Source: Bradyrhizobium sp. 138 (lineage in GTDB: Bacteria > Pseudomonadota > Alphaproteobacteria > Rhizobiales > Xanthobacteraceae). Taken from it: a DNA stretch of 64,000 nucleotides. Numbering within the stretch: position 1 is the first letter of the stretch; the number at the start of each line of letters is the position of its first letter. The position numbers and the translations under genes were made by a program. This document shows positions 24,729 to 35,240 of this stretch, piece after piece. The notes beneath the pieces were generated by a model, which was given only the letters and a program-made list of their open reading frames with translations, did no database searches and was not told the DNA's origin. The DNA lies in assembly GCF_023074075.1 (NCBI RefSeq), contig NZ_JADPKT010000100.1, positions 62,001 through 126,000 of the forward strand, read 5' to 3'.

Positions 24729-27311
24729 ATGAGCCTTTCCCTCCATCCCGACACCCCGCAAGCCAGGACGCTGCCGAGTGCGGTGCCGGATGGCGCTGCC
24801 TCTGGCGCCGCGGCGGGACGGGGGATCAGGACCCGGCTGTTCACCAAATATGTTGCGCTGTTCGTGGCCGTCGTCGCCATCGCGCTGCTGGCCAACGGCC
24901 TGTTCGAGGTCTTCTTCTATTATCGCGAGCACAAGGCTTCGCTGATCCGGGTCCAGCATGAGCAGGCCGAGGCGGCTGCGGCCAAGATCGGTCAATTCGT
25001 CAAGGAGATCGAGAGCCAGCTCGGTTGGACCACGCAATTGCCGTGGTCGGCAGGCTCGATCGAGCAGCGCCGGTTCGACGCGCTGCGGCTGTTGCGCCAA
25101 GTACCGGGGATCACCGAGCTCGCCCAGGTCGATTCGACCGGCAAGGAACGGTTGCGCGTCTCGCGGCTGGCGATGGACGCAATCGAGAGCGGGATCGACC
25201 TGTCCAGTGATCCGAAGTTCACCGAGGCCGTTGCGCACAAGGTCTATTACGGGCCGGTCTATTTCCGCCGGGAGTCCGAGCCCTACATGACGCTGGCACT
25301 GGCCGGCGCACGCAAGGACGCAGGGGTCAGCATCGCCGAGGTCAATCTCAAGCTGATCTGGGACGTCGTTTCCCAGATCAAGGTCGGCGAGCATGGCCAC
25401 GCCTACGTGGTCGGGCCGGAGGGGCGCCTGATCGCGCATCCCGACATCAGTCTGGTCCTGCGCAACACCGACATGTCGGGCCTCGCCCAAGTGCGCGCCG
25501 CGCAGGCTGGCGGCGGCACGATGGCCGATGCGCTCGAGGAAGCGCACAACATCCAGGGCCAAAAGGTCTTGACGGCATCGGCTCCAATCGAGCCGCTGCA
25601 CTGGACCATGTTCGTCGAGTTGCCGGTCGAGGAGGCCTATGCATCGCTCTACGCCTCGCTGCAGCGGCTCGCGATCGTGCTGCTCGCGGCGTCGATCTTC
25701 GCGGTTCTTGCGGGGATATTCCTTGCGCGCCGCATGGTCGGGCCGATTCAAGCGCTGCGCAGTGGCGCCGAGAGGATGGGCGGCGGCGATTTCTCGCAGC
25801 GTATTTCGATCCGGACCGGCGATGAGCTCGAAGGGCTTGCCGACCAGTTCAACGACATGGGCACGCGCTTGCAGGAATCCTATGCCGACCTGGAAAACAA
25901 GGTCGAGCGTCGAACCGCGGAATTGAGCGAGTCCTTGCAGCAGCAAACTGCGACGGCCGATGTGCTGAAAGTCATCAGCCGTTCGGCGTTCGACCTGCAA
26001 ACCGTGCTGAACACGCTTGTTGGCTCGGCAGCCCGCTTGTGCGACGCGGATGAGGGGACGATTTTCCGGCCCAGGGACGGTGTTTTCTATTTGGCGGCAA
26101 GCTGTGGGCTCGACGCGGAGCAGGAAAACAAGCTTCGGACATTCGCGTCTGTACCTGAACGGGGAAGCGTGGTCGGCCGTACGCTGCTCGATGCCAAGAC
26201 GGTTCATGTCCCGGATGTGCAGGCCGACCCGGAATTTGCGCCCTCGTCCGCTCGAAGGCGCTCCAACGTACGCACTATGCTGGGCGTGCCCCTGCTGCGA
26301 GAGGGAGCGCCGATCGGGGTGTTCGTCCTGACGCGACACGAGGTGCGGCCGTTCAGTGCAAAGCAAATCGAACTCGCCGCCACCTTTGCAGACCAGGCCC
26401 TTATCGCGATCGAGAATGTCCGGTTGTTCGAGGAGGTCCAGGAACGCACCAGGGAGCTGTCGCAGTCGCTTGACGATCTGCGCGCCGCCCAGGACCGTCT
26501 TGTCCAGACTGAAAAACTCGCTTCCCTCGGCCAGCTCACCGCCGGCATCGCCCACGAGATCAAGAACCCGCTCAACTTCGTCAATAATTTCTCCGCGGTC
26601 TCGACCGAGCTGATCGACGAGCTCAATGAGGTGCTCGAGGCGGCAAGCCTCGACGGTAAGACCAAGGAAGAGGTCGACGAGCTCACCCACATGCTCAAGG
26701 GCAACCTCGAGAAGGTGGTGCAGCACGGCAAGCGTGCCGATTCCATCGTCAGGAATATGCTGCTGCATTCGCGCGAGGGCTCAGGCGAGCATCGCGCCGT
26801 CGACATCAATGCGGTCGTGGAGGAGAGCCTCAACCTCGCCTATCACGGCGCGCGCGCCGAACGGCCGTCCTTCAACGTCACGCTCCGGCGTGAGTTGGAT
26901 CCCGCAGCCGGCACGGTCGACATCTATCCGCAGGAGATCACGCGCGTTCTCCTCAACCTGATTTCCAACGGCTTTTACGCCGCGGCCAAGCGCAAGGAGA
27001 GCGGCGGAGACGTCTTCGAGCCAGCCTTGAGCGCGACCACGAAAAACCTCGGCGACAGGGTCGAAATCCGGATCCGCGACAACGGCACCGGCATTCCACC
27101 CGAGGTGATGCAGAAGATGTTCAACCCCTTCTTCACCACCAAGCCTGCCGGCGAGGGCACCGGCCTAGGCCTGTCGATGAGCCATGATATCGTCGTGAAA
27201 CAGCACGGCGGCACCATCGACGTGAACACCGAGCCCGGTGTATTTACCGAATTCATCATCACCCTGCCGCGCACGATGGCGGCAGGCGGCACTTCCGGAG
27301 GCAAGTCTTGA
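24729..27311 (+). CDS. Membrane sensor histidine kinase (Cache-HAMP-GAF-HisKA-HATPase)
   Basis: 860 residues. TM1 at about 38-62 and TM2 at 312-334 enclose a periplasmic Cache-like sensor. HAMP follows (334-388), then a coiled coil, a GAF domain (418-565) and the kinase core: H609 in GQLTAGIAHEIKNP, the N-box around N747, DNGTGIP and GTGLGLS. The AHEIKNPLNFVNNF H-box belongs to a kinase class common in rhizobia. It shares a four-base overlap with a response regulator gene that uses a TTG start. It likely senses a small molecule outside and a second signal in the GAF domain. The start is the first ATG after the terminator. Confidence 0.9.
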   Translation: MSLSLHPDTPQARTLPSAVPDGAASGAAAGRGIRTRLFTKYVALFVAVVAIALLANGLFEVFFYYREHKASLIRVQHEQAEAAAAKIGQFVKEIESQLGWTTQLPWSAGSIEQRRFDALRLLRQVPGITELAQVDSTGKERLRVSRLAMDAIESGIDLSSDPKFTEAVAHKVYYGPVYFRRESEPYMTLALAGARKDAGVSIAEVNLKLIWDVVSQIKVGEHGHAYVVGPEGRLIAHPDISLVLRNTDMSGLAQVRAAQAGGGTMADALEEAHNIQGQKVLTASAPIEPLHWTMFVELPVEEAYASLYASLQRLAIVLLAASIFAVLAGIFLARRMVGPIQALRSGAERMGGGDFSQRISIRTGDELEGLADQFNDMGTRLQESYADLENKVERRTAELSESLQQQTATADVLKVISRSAFDLQTVLNTLVGSAARLCDADEGTIFRPRDGVFYLAASCGLDAEQENKLRTFASVPERGSVVGRTLLDAKTVHVPDVQADPEFAPSSARRRSNVRTMLGVPLLREGAPIGVFVLTRHEVRPFSAKQIELAATFADQALIAIENVRLFEEVQERTRELSQSLDDLRAAQDRLVQTEKLASLGQLTAGIAHEIKNPLNFVNNFSAVSTELIDELNEVLEAASLDGKTKEEVDELTHMLKGNLEKVVQHGKRADSIVRNMLLHSREGSGEHRAVDINAVVEESLNLAYHGARAERPSFNVTLRRELDPAAGTVDIYPQEITRVLLNLISNGFYAAAKRKESGGDVFEPALSATTKNLGDRVEIRIRDNGTGIPPEVMQKMFNPFFTTKPAGEGTGLGLSMSHDIVVKQHGGTIDVNTEPGVFTEFIITLPRTMAAGGTSGGKS

Positions 27312-27697
27312 ACGTTTACATCCTGGTCGTCGACGACGAGCCTGACGTCGAGGCGCTGTTTCGGCAGCAGTTCCGGCGCGAGCTGCGCGCCGGCCGCTTC
27401 CAGATGGAGTTCGCCTCCTCTGCGCCCGATGCACTCAAGCGCGCCGCCGAGGTTCGCGACCCCTCGTTGATCCTGATCCTGTCCGACATCAACATGCCCG
27501 GCATGAGCGGGCTCGACATGCTGCCAAAGGTGCGTGCCGCGCATCCCGACGTTCCCGTCATCATGATCACGGCCTATGGCGACGCCGAGACGCGGCGCAA
27601 GGCGATCGAGCGCGGCGCCGTTGGGCTCCTCACCAAGCCGATTGACTTTGCGCTGCTGCGGCAGGAGATCGATACGAGGCTCGAGCAAGCCGCATGA
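27308..27697 (+). CDS. Single-domain response regulator (CheY-like)
   Basis: 129 residues, a bare receiver domain with acidic pocket VVDDEPD, phospho-acceptor D60 in LSDINMPG, and Lys in LLTKPIDF. The TTG start overlaps the kinase stop by four bases and has GGAG seven bases upstream. It has no output domain, so it may act as a phosphate shuttle or sink between the kinase and the receiver-cyclase encoded next, with which it also overlaps by four bases. Confidence 0.9.
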   Translation: MNVYILVVDDEPDVEALFRQQFRRELRAGRFQMEFASSAPDALKRAAEVRDPSLILILSDINMPGMSGLDMLPKVRAAHPDVPVIMITAYGDAETRRKAIERGAVGLLTKPIDFALLRQEIDTRLEQAA

Positions 27698-28944
27698 CTG
27701 CGACCATTCTCTTCGTCGACGATGAGCCGGATCTCGAGGCATTGATCCTGCAAAAATTCCGCAGGCAGATTCGCGACGGACAGATCGTCATCATGTTCGC
27801 CCGCGACGGCCTCGATGCACTGGCCTCGCTCGAGCAGAATCCGCATGTCGACATGGTGGTCTCCGATATCAACATGCCCAGGATGGACGGCCTGTCGCTG
27901 CTCGCGAAGCTCCAGGAAGCCGAGGACAAGAAGTCGACCATCATTGTCTCCGCCTATGGCGACATGAGCAACATCCGAACCGCCATGAATCGCGGCGCGT
28001 TCGACTTCCTGACCAAGCCGATCGACTTCGCCGATCTGGAAGCCACGATCGAGAAGACCATCCGCCATGTGGAGATGCTGCGCGATGTGCGGCGGCGCCA
28101 GATGGAAGCCGAGCGCGCCCATGCGGCGCTATCGCGTCATTTCTCGCCCGAGCTTGCCAAGCGTCTGGCGGCCAGCGGCGACGGCGAGGGGATCGAAGTG
28201 CAGTGGCGCGATGTCGCCACCATCTTCACCGATATTACCGGCTTCACTTCGCTGGTGGAAAGCGCGCCGCCCGAGACATTGGGCAAGCTGCTCAATGAGT
28301 ATGTCGGCGGCATGACCGAGATCGTCTTTGAACATGAGGGCACAGTCGCAAAGATCATTGGCGATGCAATCCAGGTGCTCTTCAATGCGCCCGGCGATCA
28401 GCCGGATTATGCCACGCGTGCGGTCGCCTGCGCGCATGAGCTCGATGCCTGGTCACAGGACTTTCGCGCGCGCCAGAGCGCCATGGGCGTCACCTTCGGC
28501 ACCACCCGCATCGGCATTCACGCCGGCCCGGCGCTGGTCGGCAATTTCGGCGGCAACCGCTTCTTCGACTACACCGCGTATGGGGATTCCATCAACATCG
28601 CGGCGCGGCTGGAGGCCGCCAATAAGCATCTGGGCACCCGCATTTGCGTCAGCGGCAGCGTCGCCGAGACGGCTGAGAATTTTCAAGGCCGCCCCGTGGG
28701 CGAGCTGATGCTGCGCGGGCGCAGCGAGCCGTTGCGCGCGTTCGAGCCGCTGCCGCCGGCCAAATTCGAAGCCCCGGAAACGGCGCTGTATTCGGAGGCT
28801 TTCGCCAAGTTGGAGGCCGGTGATGCCGCGGCCATGCCGGCTTTTGCCGCGCTGGTCGGCATGCACGCCGACGATTCCCTGGCCGGCTTTCACCTGAAGC
28901 GCCTGCTCAACGGCGCCAAGGGCGTTCGCATGCAACTGGAATAG
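27694..28944 (+). CDS. Response regulator fused to class III adenylate/guanylate cyclase
   Basis: 416 residues. The receiver domain (1-125) has D58 in VVSDINMPR and the KPIDF lysine. A helical linker leads to a class III nucleotide cyclase domain (about 165-345), with metal aspartates in TIFTDITGFTSLV and KIIGDAIQVLF and a dimer-type active site in YTAYGDSINIAARLEAAN. A C-terminal segment of about 65 residues follows. Phosphorylation would be expected to set cAMP (or cGMP) synthesis. Translationally coupled to the single-domain regulator, completing a kinase to cyclase pathway. Confidence 0.9.
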   Translation: MTATILFVDDEPDLEALILQKFRRQIRDGQIVIMFARDGLDALASLEQNPHVDMVVSDINMPRMDGLSLLAKLQEAEDKKSTIIVSAYGDMSNIRTAMNRGAFDFLTKPIDFADLEATIEKTIRHVEMLRDVRRRQMEAERAHAALSRHFSPELAKRLAASGDGEGIEVQWRDVATIFTDITGFTSLVESAPPETLGKLLNEYVGGMTEIVFEHEGTVAKIIGDAIQVLFNAPGDQPDYATRAVACAHELDAWSQDFRARQSAMGVTFGTTRIGIHAGPALVGNFGGNRFFDYTAYGDSINIAARLEAANKHLGTRICVSGSVAETAENFQGRPVGELMLRGRSEPLRAFEPLPPAKFEAPETALYSEAFAKLEAGDAAAMPAFAALVGMHADDSLAGFHLKRLLNGAKGVRMQLE

Positions 28945-28953
28945 GGGTGCGTC

Positions 28954-29700
28954 ATGCTTCGTGAGTTCTCTGCCGGCAATTACCGCTTCATTCCGTCCGT
29001 GTTTCAGTATTCAGCGGGTGCCGCTGCGGATGACGGCTACGAGATCGAGCGCGTCCGCTTCGACCGCCTGGTGCCGCTTGCGGAAGGGTTTGCACTGGCT
29101 GCAAAATTCATTCAGGAGGCAGGACGTCCGCTGACGGCGTTCTGTGCCTGCGAGCTGCGTTCACCCGCGGCCTTCAGCGAAGAGGGCTTTCGCGCGTTCA
29201 ACCTGCACTATGTGAAGACGCTGTCCGAATGGGGTATCTTCGACGGCACCACCAATCCGGTGGCGCGCAGCAATGTCTGTCCCGAGATCGATCCGCCGTC
29301 CGAGCCGTCGTTCTACGCGTTCTCCTTCACGCGCCCGAGCCGCTCGACGGCGCCGAGCTTCGTGATCGCGGGTGGCGCCGAGGCGCGCGAGGGGAGCGGC
29401 ACCTATGTCGAGCGCACCGTGCGCTACCGCGATCTCAGCCCGGAGGGGCTGCGGGAGAAGGTGCGCTTCACGACCACGTCGCAGATGGAGAACCGGATGA
29501 CGGCCTTCGGCTTCGGCTGGAAGGATACGACCGGCGTGCAGGCCTATTCCGTGCACGACTTCCATCACGCGCTGGTCGACGAACTGGTGCGCCGCGGCGC
29601 GCTGCGCTCCGGCCTGACCTGGCATTTTGCCCGGCCGCCGGTAGTCGATCTCGAATACGAGATGGATTGTCGCCGCGTGATGCGGGAGGTGATGATTTGA
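28954..29700 (+). CDS. Conserved protein of unknown function, possibly RidA-like
   Basis: 248 residues without signal peptide or membrane segment. The segment NPVARSNVCPEIDPPSEP and the following beta-rich stretches (SFYAFSFTRP, SFVIAGGAEA) faintly recall RidA/YjgF-type enamine deaminases, but the match is weak and the protein is about twice their length. It lies 9 nt after the cyclase gene, so it may be co-transcribed with the signalling operon. Alternatively it may serve the peptide-uptake genes it converges on. I cannot assign a function. Confidence 0.6.
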   Translation: MLREFSAGNYRFIPSVFQYSAGAAADDGYEIERVRFDRLVPLAEGFALAAKFIQEAGRPLTAFCACELRSPAAFSEEGFRAFNLHYVKTLSEWGIFDGTTNPVARSNVCPEIDPPSEPSFYAFSFTRPSRSTAPSFVIAGGAEAREGSGTYVERTVRYRDLSPEGLREKVRFTTTSQMENRMTAFGFGWKDTTGVQAYSVHDFHHALVDELVRRGALRSGLTWHFARPPVVDLEYEMDCRRVMREVMI

Positions 29701-29717
29701 ACCGTCGACGGTCGAAC

Positions 29718-29744
29718 TTCACCCCTCCCATAGGGAGAGGTGAA
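29718..29744. terminator. Hairpin between convergent genes, possible bidirectional terminator
   Basis: TTCACCCCTCCC and GGGAGAGGTGAA pair over 12 positions with one mismatch around the loop ATA. It lies in the 74-nt gap between two converging genes. No long T-run follows on either strand, so termination is likely but not certain. Confidence 0.5.
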
Positions 29745-29774
29745 CAAGCCTTACCGTCGGCTATTGTTGTTGGC

Positions 29775-30659
29775 TCACCGCTGCCGCGGATCCAGCGCGT
29801 CGCGCAGGCCGTCGCCGAGCAGGTTCAGCGACAGCACGACCAGGAAGATAGCAAGCCCCGGCCAGATCGCCATCCACGGCGCCTGCGTCAGGAAGCGTTG
29901 CGCGGCGTTGAGCATGCTGCCCCAGGACGGCGCCGGCGGTTGCTGGCCGAGGCCAAGGAACGACAGCGCAGCCTCGGCGATGATGGCGGCGGCAATCGAG
30001 AGCGTCGCCTGCACCAGCAGCGCGGGCAGGATGTTCGGAAGGATATGCGAAAGCGCGATCCGCCACGGTGGATTGCCGAGTGCGCGCGCGGCCTCGACAT
30101 AGTCCTCGGCCTTGACGACGAGCACCTGACCGCGGGTCAGGCGGATGAAGATCGGGGTCGCCGAGATGCCGATCGCGATCATGGCATTGCCGAGGCTCGG
30201 ACCGAGGAATGCCGCCAGCGCGATTGCCAGGATCAGGAAAGGGCAGGCCAGCATCGCATCCGTGATCCGGCTGATCAGCGCGTCGAGGAAGCCGCCGCGA
30301 TAACCGGCGAGGAGACCGAGCGGCACGCCGATGCCGAGCGCGATCGCAACCGAGATGAGACCTGCGAGCAGCGAGGCGCGCGCGCCGTAGACGACGCGGC
30401 TGAGAATGTCGCGGCCGAGCTCGTCGGTGCCGAACCAGTGCGCCGCGGTCGGCGGCTTGCGCACCAGGCCCCAGCTCGTCGCAATGGGATCGTAGGGCAC
30501 GATGAGCGGGGCCAGCACTGCAAGCGCGATGAACATCGTGAGCACGATGAGCCCGAACACCGCCGCCTTGCGCTTGAACAGCCGCCGACGTGCGCGGCGG
30601 GCCGGACTGTCCAGCTCGTCGGCTTGCGTGAGAGGGCCCGGCAGCGCGGCGTCGGTCAT
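29775..30659 (-). CDS. Dipeptide/oligopeptide ABC transporter permease (DppC type), system 1
   Basis: 294 residues from the ATG at 30659 (MTDAALPGPL); further upstream start codons would run into the preceding permease gene. A single N-terminal helix (FGLIVLTMFIALAVLAPLIV) precedes the five-helix permease core, as in DppC/OppC. The line WFGTDELGRDILSRVVYGAR is a DppC hallmark, and the EAA loop is EDYVEAARALGNPPWRIALS. Forms the transmembrane channel with the DppB-type partner encoded four bases upstream. Last gene of its operon. Confidence 0.9.
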   Translation of the reverse strand: MTDAALPGPLTQADELDSPARRARRRLFKRKAAVFGLIVLTMFIALAVLAPLIVPYDPIATSWGLVRKPPTAAHWFGTDELGRDILSRVVYGARASLLAGLISVAIALGIGVPLGLLAGYRGGFLDALISRITDAMLACPFLILAIALAAFLGPSLGNAMIAIGISATPIFIRLTRGQVLVVKAEDYVEAARALGNPPWRIALSHILPNILPALLVQATLSIAAAIIAEAALSFLGLGQQPPAPSWGSMLNAAQRFLTQAPWMAIWPGLAIFLVVLSLNLLGDGLRDALDPRQR

Positions 30660-30663
30660 GGAT

Positions 30664-31605
30664 CTAGCCTCGCAGCCGCGGATTGACGAGGATGTAGGCG
30701 ATGTCGGCAACGAGATTCAGCATGATGTAGACCGTGGCCGTCACCAGCACCACGCCCTGCACCACGGCATAGTCGCGGTTGAAGACCGCATCCACGATCA
30801 GCTTGCCGAAGCCGGGGATGGAGAAGATCTGCTCGGTCAGGACGGCGCCGGACAACAACGTGCCGAGCTCGAGTGCGCCGAGGGTGATGACCGGCGTCAG
30901 CGCATTGCGCATGGCATGCTTGAGGATCACCGAGCGCTCCAACAGTCCCTTGGCACGCGCAGTGCGGACGTAGTCGCTTTCCAGCACTTGAAGCATGGCA
31001 CTGCGCGTATGCCGCATCAGGACTGCGGCGATTGCGTTGCCGAGCACGAAGGCGGGCATGATGGTGGCCGCTAGACTGGCGCGCCAGTTCTCGGTGAGCG
31101 GCACGTAGCCGGACGCCGGCAGCCAGCCGAGCTCGATCGAGAACAGGAAGATCAGCATGATCCCGAGCCAGAAATTCGGCGTCGAAATGCCCCATAGCGC
31201 AAACAGGTTCGCGCCGTAGTCCCAGGCCGAGCCTTTCTTCACGGCCGCGATAATGCCGGCGGGAATGCCGATCAAGAACGCGATCACGATCGCCATCGAG
31301 CCGAGCTGCAGCGTCACCGGCAGCTTCTGTGCGATCAGCTCGCGCACCGGCATCTTGTTGCGCAGCGACTCGCCGAAATCGCCGGAGAGTACGCCCTTGA
31401 TCCAGTAGGCGTACTGCACCGGGACGGGCTGATCGAGCCGGTACTGGCGGCGGATCTGCTCGATTACCGCGGGATCGCGCTCTTCGCCCGCCATCACCAG
31501 CGCGGGATCGCCCGGCAGCAGTTGCTGCAGCGAGAAGATCAGCACCGACACGAAGAACAGCGTCGGCAAGATCTGCACGAGGCGGCGGGCGAGGAAGTTC
31601 AGCAT
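30664..31605 (-). CDS. Dipeptide/oligopeptide ABC transporter permease (DppB type), system 1
   Basis: 313 residues. The N-terminal helix MLNFLARRLVQILPTLFFVS and the loop LPGDPALVMAGEE are typical of DppB/OppB, and the EAA loop reads DYVRTARAKGLLERSVILKH. It pairs with the DppC-type subunit. The ATG lies 10 nt after the binding-protein stop. All five transporter genes are in one direction downstream of gamma-glutamyltransferase and DUF1028 genes. Confidence 0.9.
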   Translation of the reverse strand: MLNFLARRLVQILPTLFFVSVLIFSLQQLLPGDPALVMAGEERDPAVIEQIRRQYRLDQPVPVQYAYWIKGVLSGDFGESLRNKMPVRELIAQKLPVTLQLGSMAIVIAFLIGIPAGIIAAVKKGSAWDYGANLFALWGISTPNFWLGIMLIFLFSIELGWLPASGYVPLTENWRASLAATIMPAFVLGNAIAAVLMRHTRSAMLQVLESDYVRTARAKGLLERSVILKHAMRNALTPVITLGALELGTLLSGAVLTEQIFSIPGFGKLIVDAVFNRDYAVVQGVVLVTATVYIMLNLVADIAYILVNPRLRG

Positions 31606-31615
31606 TCTCTCATCG

Positions 31616-33127
31616 TCACTTTAGCTTGAGGCCGACCACGCGGACGAGGCCATCGGGCATCTGCTTGTAGCCTTCCAGCTTGGTCGTGTGCGCGATGATG
31701 ATGCGGCGATGGTAGAGGTAGAGGAGCGGCTCCTCCTCCTGAACCAGCTTGGCCAGGGTCTCATAGCTCGCCTTGCGCTTGGCGGGGTCGGTTACCAGCC
31801 GGGCATCCTCCAGCGCCTTGTCGGCCTGCGGGTTGTTCCACCCGCCGTAATTCTGCGGCGCGCCATTGTGCAGGAACACGAAGGTGTTGCCGTCGGGATC
31901 GACGCGGCCGCTCCAGGCCAGCATGTAGGCCTGGTAATCGCCGGCTTCAGCTTGCTTGAGCCCGGTTGCGAATTCGGTGACGCGGATCTTCATGTCGAAG
32001 CCGGCTTCGGCCGCCATCGACTGAATCACCTGCGCCGGCGTCTCGGTCTCCGCGCCCTTTGGCACCAGGAAGTCGACGCTGACCGGCGGCGTCACGCCGG
32101 CTTCCTTCAGCAGCGCCTTGGCCTTCTCGACGTTGCGGGGACGGACCGGAAGCGATTTCTGATAATAGGGGTGATCAGGATTGACCCATTGATTGCCGAC
32201 CTGAAACTCGCCGTTGAACACGACCTGGTTGATCGCTTCGCGATCGATGGCAAGGTCGAGCGCCTGGCGCACTTTGGCGGACTGGCTGAGCGGTCCCTTG
32301 GCCTTGTCCTTGCCGATGTTGAGCGTGACGCCCTGATAGCCGAGCTCAATGGCGGTCGCGACCTTCAGCCGTGAGTCGGCGCGCACTTCCTTCAAATCAG
32401 TGGCGAGCACGCGCTCGATCAGGTCGAGGCCGCCGGATTTCAGGTTAGCGAGCCGCACGGTGGCATCGACGATCGGCTGGAATACGATCTTGTCGATGAA
32501 GACGTTGTCCTTGTTCCAATAGTCGGAAAACTTCTCGAACACGATGCGGTCCTGCTGCACGCGCTCGACGAACTTGTAGGGTCCGGCGCAGACCGGGCGC
32601 AGACCGAACTTGTCTCCGGCCTCTTTCGCCGCCTTCGGCGACACCATCATCCCGGCGCGGTCGGTGAGCTGGGCGAGCAACGGTGAGAATGGCGACTTCA
32701 GCACCAGCTTGACGGTGAGAGGATCGACGACCTCGATGTGATCGACCGAGGCGAGCTCGGGCTTGCGGAACGAGCCGGGGAACGTCAGATGCCGCTCCAG
32801 CGAGAACTTTGCAGCCTCCGCATCGAACGGCTCGCCGTCGTGGAATTTGACGCCAGGGCGAAGCTTGATGACGAGGCCCTTGCCGTCATCGGCGGTCTCG
32901 CTCGACAGCGCGAGCTGCGGCACGATGTTGAGCTTCTCGTCGATGTCGAACAGCTTGTCGCAGAAGGCGGAGAACACGATGCGGCCGACATAGGTGCGCG
33001 CCATCGTGGGATCGAGGATATCGGGGTCCTCGGCAAGGCCGATGCGCAAGCTGGTCTGGGCCTGCACGGCTCCGATCGACAATAGGACAGCGGCGGCGGC
33101 CGTTGCGGCCAGGCGAAACATTTTCAT
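31616..33127 (-). CDS. Periplasmic peptide-binding protein (SBP_bac_5), system 1
   Basis: 503 residues with a signal peptide (MKMFRLAATAAAAVLLSIGA, cleavage after VQAQ). The family-5 signature region is present: FHDGEPFDAEAAKFSLERHL. The normal size of DppA/OppA proteins is matched. Ligands of this family include di- and oligopeptides, glutathione, nickel complexes and opines. The neighbouring gamma-glutamyltransferase makes a gamma-glutamyl peptide ligand attractive. ATG overlaps the stop of the preceding ATPase gene. Confidence 0.88.
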   Translation of the reverse strand: MKMFRLAATAAAAVLLSIGAVQAQTSLRIGLAEDPDILDPTMARTYVGRIVFSAFCDKLFDIDEKLNIVPQLALSSETADDGKGLVIKLRPGVKFHDGEPFDAEAAKFSLERHLTFPGSFRKPELASVDHIEVVDPLTVKLVLKSPFSPLLAQLTDRAGMMVSPKAAKEAGDKFGLRPVCAGPYKFVERVQQDRIVFEKFSDYWNKDNVFIDKIVFQPIVDATVRLANLKSGGLDLIERVLATDLKEVRADSRLKVATAIELGYQGVTLNIGKDKAKGPLSQSAKVRQALDLAIDREAINQVVFNGEFQVGNQWVNPDHPYYQKSLPVRPRNVEKAKALLKEAGVTPPVSVDFLVPKGAETETPAQVIQSMAAEAGFDMKIRVTEFATGLKQAEAGDYQAYMLAWSGRVDPDGNTFVFLHNGAPQNYGGWNNPQADKALEDARLVTDPAKRKASYETLAKLVQEEEPLLYLYHRRIIIAHTTKLEGYKQMPDGLVRVVGLKLK

Positions 33128-34250
33128 CGGACAGTCCCCATTGCTTCGGTCGTTGCGGACGCGGTGCCTTGTATACCAACCCCGGCTGGGCTTGCGCCTT
33201 CCGTCTTTTGGCTGAAGGCCGCGACCAATTTTGCAAGCGCCGGCGAAAACCCGCCTGCCGCCGGCAGAATGGCGTCGGCAGGCGGCAGCTCCGCCGTGCG
33301 GTGACAGGCGGTGGCGTGGCCGGTGCTGTCGGCCAATAGCGGAGGTGCCTCGCTGCGGCAGCGCTCGATCACGAAGGGGCAGCGGGTGTGGAAGCGGCAG
33401 CCCGCGGGTGGATTGAGCGCGCTCGGGATCTCACCTTCCAGCAGGACGGTCGTTCGCTTCGCCTTCGGCTGAGGCAGCGGGATCGCGGACAGCAGCGCGC
33501 GGCTATAGGGGTGGCGGGGCGATGCGAACAGTGCGTCGGCCTCCGCCGTCTCGACGATCTGGCCGAGATTCATCACCGCCACGTGGTCCGCGATGTGCTT
33601 GACCACGGCAAGGTCATGCGAGACGAAGATGTAGGCGAGGCCGAGCCGGTCCTGCAGCTCGCGCAGGAGGTTGAGGATCTGCGCGCGGATCGAGACGTCG
33701 AGCGCCGAAACCGGCTCGTCGCAGATGATCAGCTTTGGCTCGACCGCGAGTGCGCGGGCGATGGCGATACGCTGGCGCTGGCCGCCGGAGAATTCGTGCG
33801 GATAGCGCCGCGCCAGCCTCGGCTCCAGACCGACCAGCCGCAGCAGTTCCGCGACCCGCGCGCGCCGCTGTGCCGGCGCCACCAGATCGTGCAGCGCCAG
33901 CGGTTCGGTCAGGATCTGACCGACCGTCATGCGCGGATTGAGCGAGGCGTAGGGATCCTGGAAGATGATCTGCGCCTCGCGGCGGAATTTTCGCAAGCTA
34001 TCGGCATCCAGCGCGAGCAGATCGCGACCATTGAAGCGCACTGTGCCCGCATCCGGCTCGATCAGCCGCAGCACCAGGCGGCTGACGGTGGACTTGCCGC
34101 ATCCGGATTCGCCGACCAGCGCCAGCGTCTTGCCGGCCTCGAGCGAAAAGGACACGCCATCAACGGCTTTCACGTGCGCCAGCGCCCGGCCGAACAGCGA
34201 ACGCTGGGCGACGAAATGCTTGACCAGGCCAGTGACCTCGAGCAGCGCCA

Positions 34251-34251
<1 letters not shown>
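33124..34251 (-). CDS. Peptide ABC transporter ATP-binding protein (DppF type), system 1
   Basis: 375 residues. Walker A GESGCGKST, signature FSGGQRQR, Walker B LIICDEPVSALD, switch VSHDLAV. After the ATPase core comes the oligopeptide-specific C-terminal domain with the Cys-containing PAGCRFHTRCPFVIERC motif and an extra tail of about 45 residues not usual in the family. The ATG at 34251 overlaps the stop of the DppD-type gene (TGATG), favouring this start over upstream codons. Pairs with the DppD-type ATPase. Confidence 0.9.

Positions 34252-35236
<985 letters not shown>

Positions 35237-35240
<4 letters not shown>

Noticed and set aside
21539..24895. Very long minus-strand reading frame (over 1100 codons) opposite the RND pump
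   Set aside because: It is rich in Arg/His/Asp, has no family motif, and mirrors the third-base GC of the real plus-strand gene.
24528..26768. Long minus-strand frame opposite the sensor kinase
   Set aside because: Low-complexity Arg/Leu/His composition, and the kinase, HAMP and GAF motifs on the plus strand are clear.
29229..30686. Plus-strand frame of 485 codons over the hypothetical gene and DppC gene
   Set aside because: Composed of Arg/Gln/Glu-rich sequence with no motif; it crosses a real stop and the convergent hairpin.
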